Assembly (NCBI RefSeq): GCF_018687715.1 | Contig: NC_056762.1 | Coordinates: 26,125,364-26,189,363, forward strand | Reading direction: 5' to 3' | DNA: 64,000 nt | Origin: Carya illinoinensis | Taxonomy: Eukaryota > Streptophyta > Magnoliopsida > Fagales > Juglandaceae | Shown here: in pieces, positions 56,931-64,000 of the stretch | Numbering within the stretch: position 1 is the first letter of the stretch | Layout of the letters: each line of letters begins with the position of its first letter | Position numbers and translations under genes: made by a program | Notes under the pieces: generated by a model | Seen by the model: the letters and a program-made list of their open reading frames with translations, nothing else | What the model was told of the DNA's origin: nothing | Database searches by the model: none

Positions 56931-58820
56931 GCTTGATTCGAAAAATAAAAATAAAAGAAAAACTTAATCTTTCTTTGTTACTTCTATTTTTAATTGAAGT
57001 ATACTTCCATCTTTTGAAATAAATTAAAAAATAAAAAAGTATAATTATTAACACTGCATAATTGTGAAAATAGTAAAATTATACACGATTTAGCTATTTC
57101 ACACTCCCCAACCAGCTTATTGATAGTCTCTAACAATTAAAGCGACTAAAAGCTAAAGATAAAAAACTACATTTTAAATATTTGTTTTCATTTCTCTTAG
57201 CAATACTTTAAAACACTACAAATACCAAAGAAATTTTGCATACATTCAATACTTACTATGAGTGAAAGTTTAGGCAACACCAAAACACACCCTTTGTTTA
57301 GGATAAACGTAACTCAAATTTCTATCTGAAAGTATGCTTCAACTCAAAACTCACTAGGGTGTACATTCGACAAATAAAATCACTCTGAATAGAGTATTAC
57401 ACTTTTAACAATGTATGTGAGCGGAATAAATGTAAACAAAACAAATATCTCATATTAAATTATGAAAAGACATGCTTGGTATGAGAAAAATATATAGTCT
57501 CATGAAACGATGCCAAAAATAGAATTTATGCCAACTTCATTATATAGTCATGTCAATATTTAAATTATGGAATCCTCAAGATCAAATAAGGATTTTATTG
57601 GCACGAAATATAGGGTAAAAGAAGCAAAATATATAATATGTGGGTAATGGTAAAAATAAGAAATGTTGTCAAGAACAATTAAAATTTCAATTCTCTTTGA
57701 CATTTTCATTTCATCCCTTGTTCCAACTCATTTTCAATGAATAACTATATATTTTTCATGGTATACTTCTTCAATTTGATCATTTGATCATTTGTTTGTT
57801 TGTTTTTTGTTTTCTTCTCAATCCTCACACTTTCACTACACTTCCACTACATTGATGTAGATTGAAAAAATCTATTCTTGAAACACTTTGGAAAAGAGGG
57901 CTTAAGAAAGAACAGCTAATCAATAGGATCGACGGGGTGACTAGCGGCAATGTATCGATAGAAGAAGGTTGAGGCTAAAAATAAACAAAAATAATCTAAT
58001 GTCATCTCTCAAATACTAGCATAATTCTTCAACATCCATGAATTTCTGGGATTAAAATATTGCAAAAGAATTTGATTTGCATTCAGCCAAAAGAAGGAAT
58101 AATGAGACTAAAACAAAAAATAAAAATAAAAAATTCTCACTTCCAAATGAAATTTAGAGCAGAAGCAAATTATCCTCACAAAAAAATAGATTTGCTCAAA
58201 ACTAACAAGGGTCAATAGTCTCCACATTGTTATCTTCAAGATTTTCTAACCACATTTATCCATCAATAGGAGGCTATGTATGTGTAACTACGTATTTGTG
58301 TAATAAAGTAAGCATGAAAATAGTGAAACTCTGTATATAGAAGTAGTATAATGAACTCCACATAAACTAATGTCGAATTTTTTTATTTTATTTCTTTTAA
58401 GACAAAAATAATGATGACACAAATAAAGGAAAGAAAAAGAATATAACCAGGAAATGATACCAACTTAAAATAGAATAACTCCTCCCTCAACCTAAACTGA
58501 ACATTGTCCTCAATGTGAAAATTATATGCTAAAATAGATATCTTTAATATGCAAAATCAAAATATAGTATGAACATAAGAATTCAGAACAATAGAAGTGG
58601 GCGTTGAGATAATTGCCTGATCAAGCTGATTATTGAAAATCTATATCCTGCAAAATATTAGCTAAAAAGGAAAAAAAAAAGAACAAAAAAGAAAACTAGA
58701 TACCAAAACAAAGATCTACTAAAAGAAAGATCTATTGAAAATGAAAAGAGACAAAAAAAAAAAAAAATTGCATTTTTTTTGCATTTTTTTTAATGCACTA
58801 ATCTATGACAAAATTGTAAA
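56931..58820. other. Non-coding stretch between LINE B and gypsy pol
   Basis: No gene was recognised. A CAACCTAAACTGAACATTGT block near 58497-58516 is the reverse complement of the conserved sequence that follows the integrase in Athila-like elements. At least the right part therefore belongs to that element's 3' untranslated region. No copy of the LTR seen at 43084-44493 was found, so the 3' LTR is either of another family, very diverged or lost. Confidence 0.5.
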
Positions 58821-59930
58821 TTAATCATGATAAGCAGGATCCTCAAGTGGCACTTCTTCAACTTCTGGGCTCTTAATTTCTAAAAATGGTTTCAAATGTT
58901 GACCATTAACTTTAAAAATATCACCATTTTTAGGATTTTCAATCTTGACTATCCCGTGTGGATACACTGTGTTCACTATGAATTTCCCAGTCCATCTGGA
59001 TTGTAATTTTTCTAGAAAAAGATATAAACAAGAATTATATAGAAGAACTTTTAATTTTGACTTGGTTCAAAAAATTTTCTCAATATGTTTGAATCATGAA
59101 CCATTTTCATTCATTTCTTATATGATTTAGCACAATCGTACAACTCATTTAATTGTAGTTTCCTATGGGCACTTGCCTTATCAAGGTCAAAATTCAACTA
59201 TTTAATAGTCCAATTAGCTCTATGCAGCCTTACAGAAAGATGACAAGCCTTACTGAAAATGATTCTGTACCGAACATTCCAATTGGAGTCTTAAATGTGG
59301 TATGATATGCTCATAATGAATCATTGAGTCTAAGTGACCAATCCTTTTGAGTGGGATTTGCCATTTTCTCTAATATGCTCTTAATTTCCTTATTGTTTAT
59401 CTTTACTTGACTGCATGTCTATGAGGAATAAGGGGTGCCAACTTTATGGGTTATCCCATATTTCTTCATTAACAGCTCAAAAACTCTATTGCAAAAGTAT
59501 TTTCCTCCATCACTAATAATAGCACGTGGTGTATCAAAGTGTGCAAAAAATATTGTCCATTGAGAACTTGATGACAACTTTGTGATCATTATTTCTATAA
59601 GCGATGACATCTACCTAATTAGACACATACTCCACTCTGACAAGGATGTAAAGGTTTCCAAATGAATTAGGGAAAGAACCCATGAAATCAATACCACAAA
59701 CATCGAATATTTCAACAATCAGAATAGGGTTCAAGGGCATCATATTCCTTCTTCCAATACTTCCCAAATTTCGACATCTCTCACAAGATGAACAATAGGC
59801 ATGAGAATCATGAAAAATAAAAGGCCAATAAAAGCCACATTGTAAGAATTTTGCAGTCGTCTTCCTTGAATTAAAATGACCTCCACATGCTTGAGTATGA
59901 CAAAAAGTGATGATATTATTTTGGTCACTT
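58821..59930 (-). pseudogene. Gypsy integrase remnant
   Basis: The zinc-binding and linker region lies near 59740-59930 (CRNLGSIGRR can be read after a frame change). The core has FAHFDTPRAIISDGGKYF near 59500-59540, carrying the second catalytic Asp. The C-terminal part reads VYPHGIVKIENPKNGDIF near 58890-58960 and ends PLEDPAYHD before the TAA at 58821. Stops interrupt each part. Confidence 0.8.
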
Positions 59931-59989
59931 TCTGGGATAGATCTCCTTATTATCTGATCATGTTAGTACTTGAACAAATACGGATCATC

Positions 59990-60516
59990 CTAAAAGATTC
60001 TGTCTTGTTTGGTCCAATGTGAAGGCATTTGGTCAGTAACAAGATAGTACACAATATCAGCATACAAAGGTGCTTGGGAGACCCGAATCAACTGCTTATT
60101 AGGAAAGTTATCTATAATGGGCATGCTGTCCTCATTATGTTCTACTACCAACCTAGATAGATGTTTAGCAACCACATTTTTTGACCATTTCTTGTCCCGA
60201 ATCTCAAGATCAAACTCTTGTAGCAACAAAATCCAACAAATCAAAAGGGGCTTACATCCTTTTTGGAAAACAAATATCTCAATGCAACATGATTAGAATA
60301 AATCACTACCTTAGACCCTAACAAATACGATCGAAATTTGTCTAATGGAAACACAACAGCTAACAATTTTTTTTCAATCGTGGAATAATTTAGTTTAGCA
60401 TCATTAAGGGTACAACTGGCATAGTAAATCACATGGGGTATTTTATTAATATGATGTCCCAAAACAGCAACAATCACATAATCAGAGGCATTACACATAG
60501 TAATCTCAAAAGGCAC
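59990..60516 (-). pseudogene. Gypsy RNase H remnant
   Basis: Two adjacent frames hold CNASDYVIVAVLGHHIN, IYYASCTLNDAKLNYSTIEK and VIYSNHVALRYL, and then LLQEFDLEIRDKKWSKN. These are the standard blocks of the gypsy RNase H. The usual catalytic Asp of YTDH is Ser here (YSNH), and a frame change separates the halves near 60242. Confidence 0.8.
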
Positions 60517-60719
60517 ACTCCAATTAGGTGGTCACATGACAGGTGCAGACGTTAATTCAATTGTTTGTCTTTCAAAAGCATTAAGGCATTTATCATCAAA
60601 CAAAAATAGGGTATCTTTGGCAAGCAAGTTGTAGATAGGCCCAAAAATCTTACTAAAATTCTTGATAAACCTTCGATAAAATCATGCATGGCCCAAAAAT
60701 GATCTGATTCCTTTCACAT

Positions 60720-61910
60720 TCTATGGAGGTGGAAGATTAGAAATTAAATCAACTTTAACCTTATCAACCTCAATACCATTTTGTGATATTATATGCCCAA
60801 GAACAATTCCCTTCTTTACTATGAAATAACACTTCTCCCAATTAAGTACAAGATTTTTTTCTTCACGTCTCACTAAAACCAAGGATAAGTGGTGCAAACA
60901 CTCCTCAAACATAGACCCAAATATAGAAAAATCATCCATAAATACCTCTAAGAACTATCCTACCATATCAGAAAAAAAATAACAATTATGCACTTCTAAA
61001 AAGTGGCAGGTGCATTACATAGGCCAAAAGGCATGTGACAATAGGCAAAAGTTTCAAATGAGCACGTAAAAGTGGAATTCTCTTGATCCTCCGGTGAAAT
61101 GAGAATTTGATTATAACTGGAGTACCCATCAAGAGAACAATAATATGCATGCTCGGCTAACCTCTCTAACATTTGATCTATGAAGGGTAGAGGAAAATGA
61201 TTTTTCCTTGCCGTGGAATTCAACTTACGATCGTCAATGCATACTCTTCATCCTGTTTGCACTTGATTAGGAACTAACTCACTAGCTTTATTCTTGACCA
61301 TTGTTATACCTAACGTCTTTTGCACAACTCGTACTGGACTTACCCATTTACTATTAGAAATTGGGTAAATTATACCAACATCTCCCTAAGTTTTAACACT
61401 TTAGCTCTCACCACCTCTTGCATGACAGTGTTTAGACATCTTTGTAATTCACAAGAAGTTTTAGCATCCTCTTCCAAGTGAATTCTATGCATAACCACTG
61501 ATGAAGTAATACCCTTGTTATCAACAATTGTCCACTATAGCTTCCTTATGTTATTTAAGTACGCTTATCAATTGACGCTCCCTAGAGTCATCTAAATCTA
61601 AAGCTATAATAACTGGCAAGGTTTCAGAAGAACCTAAAAATATATATTTTAATGTTTCAGGCAATGGCTTTAACTCCAACGTTGGGGGCTCTACATAAGA
61701 TGGAAGTAGTGGTGTGGAAGATAGAGGAAGAGGGACCACTTTTGATTGCCTCTTGGTGTTGCTCAAAGAAGGGACTGAATCTAACAATAAGCTGACATCT
61801 TCAATTGATTTCTCAATATCAAAATTGCATCCAAAATGAGTAAGATAAGCTTCTAGAGGGACCTCACAACTTGCTTGTACAAAAATGTTCTGGACAAAAC
61901 TCTCAATCAT
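60720..61910 (-). pseudogene. Gypsy reverse transcriptase and preceding linker
   Basis: Linker sequence at 61551-61910 (LELKPLPETLKYIFLGSSE) precedes the polymerase. The fingers and palm read KNHFPLPFIDQMLERLAEH, CSLDGYSSYNQI and MPFGLCNAPATF (60996-61223). The catalytic box is seen as MDDFSIFG at 60921-60939, then LNWEKCYFIV and GIVLGHIIS. At least three breaks occur. The FIDQML form is typical of Athila/TAT elements. Confidence 0.85.
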
Positions 61911-62049
61911 ATTAACCTCATAAATATCTTCATCATCGGTATTTTTTTGCTTATATGGAAGATATTGAGCTCAACAGTCACATTTTAAAAAGAAATTTTC
62001 ATCACACCACTTTGATAATTAATTAAAGCATTAGATGTGTCTAAAAAAG

Positions 62050-62400
62050 GGCCCAAAATAACATGATTTGTGTAATAACATTTTGAGTAGGCTTGGTGTC
62101 TAATACCACAAAATCTACTAGAAAATAGAATGAATCAACCTTGATCAAGACATCCTCAACAATGCCTCTAGGGATCTTAACAAACCTATAAGCTAACTAA
62201 AGTGTCATTTAAGTGGATTGTAGCTCCCCTAAGCCTAATTGAGAATATATAGAATATGGTAGTAGGTTCACACTCACCCCAAAATCTAACAAAGCTCTCT
62301 CAATATGATGATTCTCAATCTTACACAAAATTGTAGGAGATCAAGGGTCATTGTATTTGACTGGATATTTACTCTAAATGACAGAACTATCTTGCTTAGT
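62050..62400 (-). pseudogene. Gypsy aspartic protease remnant
   Basis: The minus strand encodes NHHIERALLDFGVSVNLLPY near 62270-62325, where the family has an Asp-X-Gly-X-Ser active site. IPRGIVEDVLIKVDSFYFLV follows near 62115-62190. Stops interrupt it. Confidence 0.7.
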
Positions 62401-62849
62401 TAGAAATGCCTTTGTTGGAGCATTATTGTTCATTTTTACTGTAACAAGATCCTTCGAAAACTTTGCTTAGATAAGTACTTGCTAAATTGCATCAATGAAT
62501 AGTATATTAATTTGTATTTGCTTAAACACCTCTAAAATATAATTAAATTTAGCATTTTTCTAAGGATTTTCTAACCTTTGAGGAAACGGGGCTCTAGGAA
62601 TAAATTTCTTAATAGGCTCAGGAGGACTAGAATCATGAACTTTGAGGGATGCTGGGTTGAAATTCTTTTTCTCTATTGAATCCAACTCCTCATATCTTGT
62701 TACTTTTTCTTGATTATCAATTTGTTTACCTGACCTGAGTGTGATAATGGATTGAACATGCTCTTATCCCTGAGTAGAACTAGATGCATTATTAAGGGCA
62801 TATTGTCCTTTTGGATTGGGTATAAGTCGACTCGAAAATTTTGCTTTCT

Positions 62850-64000
62850 CCCTCTCACCAACATGGGTTGCTAACTGGCCAAGTTGACTTTCTAATTTTG
62901 AGATTGCTTGAGTATTCATCTGAGTGGATTTTTTTCATCTCATGTATGGCTTGGTTAGTGGATTGTATGAATGCCTTAAAATACTCTTCTAAGGATGATT
63001 GTTGTCGCGGTGGTGCCACAAATGGAGGAGTAGATTGAAGAACAAAAGGATAACTTGTATTAGGTGGAAGAAATTGACTTTGCTACTGCATCCGTAGTCC
63101 ACCTAAATTCATGGGAGGTTGATTTTGTCTCTAGAAAAAATTAGAATGACTCCGCCAATTAGGGTTGAATGTATCTAGAAAAAGACTAGCAATCGGCTTC
63201 CCAAAATTATTTAGTGCGTTTGCTTGCTCAGCATAGCACTCTGAAGAAGCATGTGAGGAAGGACATGTTTGTGTTGTATGCAGAGGACTAAAGCAGAGAG
63301 AACATATTTCATCTTAGACTTGATTGACACAATTCATGGTTCTTCTTAAAGTTAAAGCTTCTACCTTACGAGTGAGATTGTCTAATTTGATCTTAATATC
63401 ATGATCCTCACTTAGTTCATATAAACCTCATTTCTTGATTGTTTGGGATGATCTCTCTCTGAGTAGAAAAGTCCAATTGTTGAGAGCTTTCTGATATATT
63501 TTCAAGAAACTTATATACCTCATTATCTATTAAACTCAAAAATCCACCACCATCCATTAACTCAATTATGTTACAGTTTATCTGAGTTAAACTACTATAG
63601 AAATATTGTACTAATCTCCATGTATCAAAACCATAGTGGAGACACTTTAGAATCAAGTCCTTAAATCTCTCACAACTCTCATAAAAATTTTTATTGTCTT
63701 CTTGATAAAAATAAGTAATCTCTCTTCTCAAAGGATTGGTTTTTGACATTAGAAAAAACTCAGAGAGAAATTTTGTGACAAACATACTAAGAAGTGATAG
63801 ATCTAGAAGGCAAAGAGTTAAACCAAACCTTTGCTTTATCCTTCAAAGAAAAAGGAAATAAACATAGGCGAAATGACTCATCAGTGAAGTTTTGAAACCT
63901 AAAGGTAGCACAAATCTCAAGAAAATCTTTTACATGCATATAAGTATCTTCTCTCTCAAAACTATGAAAAGTGGGAAGTAATTGAATAGTCTGTGATTTC
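62850..64000 (-). pseudogene. Gypsy gag remnant, continues beyond the window
   Basis: From the right edge the minus strand gives DTYMHVKDFLEICATFRF and KDKAKVWFNSLP. An open stretch at 63417-63785 holds FLSEFFLMSKTNPLRREIT and NFYESCERFKDLILKCLHYG, the retrotransposon gag fold. A knuckle CSLCFSPLHTTQTC (C-X2-C-X4-H-X4-C) lies near 63260-63305. A stop falls between the first two segments. The start codon is outside the window. Confidence 0.85.

Larger units (their letters stand above)
58821..64000 (-). mobile_element. Athila/TAT-like Ty3/gypsy gag-pol, decayed, runs off the window
   Basis: On the minus strand, gag enters from the right edge and is followed by protease, reverse transcriptase, RNase H and integrase, the Ty3/gypsy order. 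Coding is broken by many stops and shifts. Gag matches the fragment at 40975-42865 and lacks its hAT insertion. The integrase C-terminus ends with a TAA at 58821-58823. Confidence 0.88.

Noticed and set aside
1..64000. tRNA or rRNA genes
   Set aside because: I saw no cloverleaf-compatible B-box (GGTTCGANTCC) with matching arms, nor any rRNA-like conserved blocks; the tRNA-like matches are retrotransposon primer sites.

Overview
The window looks like nuclear DNA of a woody eudicot. It is AT-rich with many (TA)n and (ATT)n tracts, carries a single-exon AP2/ERF factor and a 14-exon peroxisomal acyl-CoA oxidase, and is otherwise full of plant-type transposons: Ty1/copia, Ty3/gypsy of the Athila/TAT kind, L1-type LINEs with an RNase H domain, hAT, CACTA and short MITEs. 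Several MITE-like repeats resemble repeats I associate with Fagales such as walnut or pecan, but the species assignment is only a weak inference.

Layout. Positions 1-9,380 are gene-free and AT-rich, with a 57-bp tandem repeat (1136-1381) and several MITE-like elements. Positions 9,388-10,149 (minus) hold a DREB A-4/TINY-like transcription factor gene. Positions 10,230-13,376 are intergenic. Positions 13,385-22,124 are a three-layer nest: a non-autonomous hAT element with an exact 8-bp target duplication was entered by a LINE (LINE A), and that LINE was later split by a 2.2-kb solo-LTR-like segment. Positions 23,868-33,191 (minus) hold an ACX1-type acyl-CoA oxidase gene that can be spliced by hand into an uninterrupted 664-residue protein ending in the peroxisomal signal ARL. 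Positions 35,076-39,731 (minus) are copia element A, complete with LTRs, primer site and target duplication but coding-dead. A 261-bp CACTA MITE lies at 39,986-40,246.

Positions 40,975-44,493 (minus) are the 5' LTR, primer site and gag of an Athila-like gypsy element, carrying a 624-bp hAT insertion and a 192-bp MITE. Positions 44,494-51,530 are a 5'-truncated LINE (LINE C), split by copia element B (44,806-49,862, minus), whose coding region is near-intact with one single-base frameshift. Positions 51,545-56,930 are LINE B, of the same family as LINE A. Positions 58,821 to the window end are a decayed Athila-like gag-pol on the minus strand.

The two host genes are not functionally linked. 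The factor is probably a stress or development regulator. The oxidase catalyses the first step of peroxisomal beta-oxidation and, in the ACX1 class, contributes to jasmonate synthesis. I found no new multi-gene system. The strongest observations concern transposon history: the nested hAT/LINE/LTR stack, a hAT insertion whose empty site is present about 21 kb away in a related gag copy, and a 31-G run that knocks the copia A zinc knuckle out of frame.
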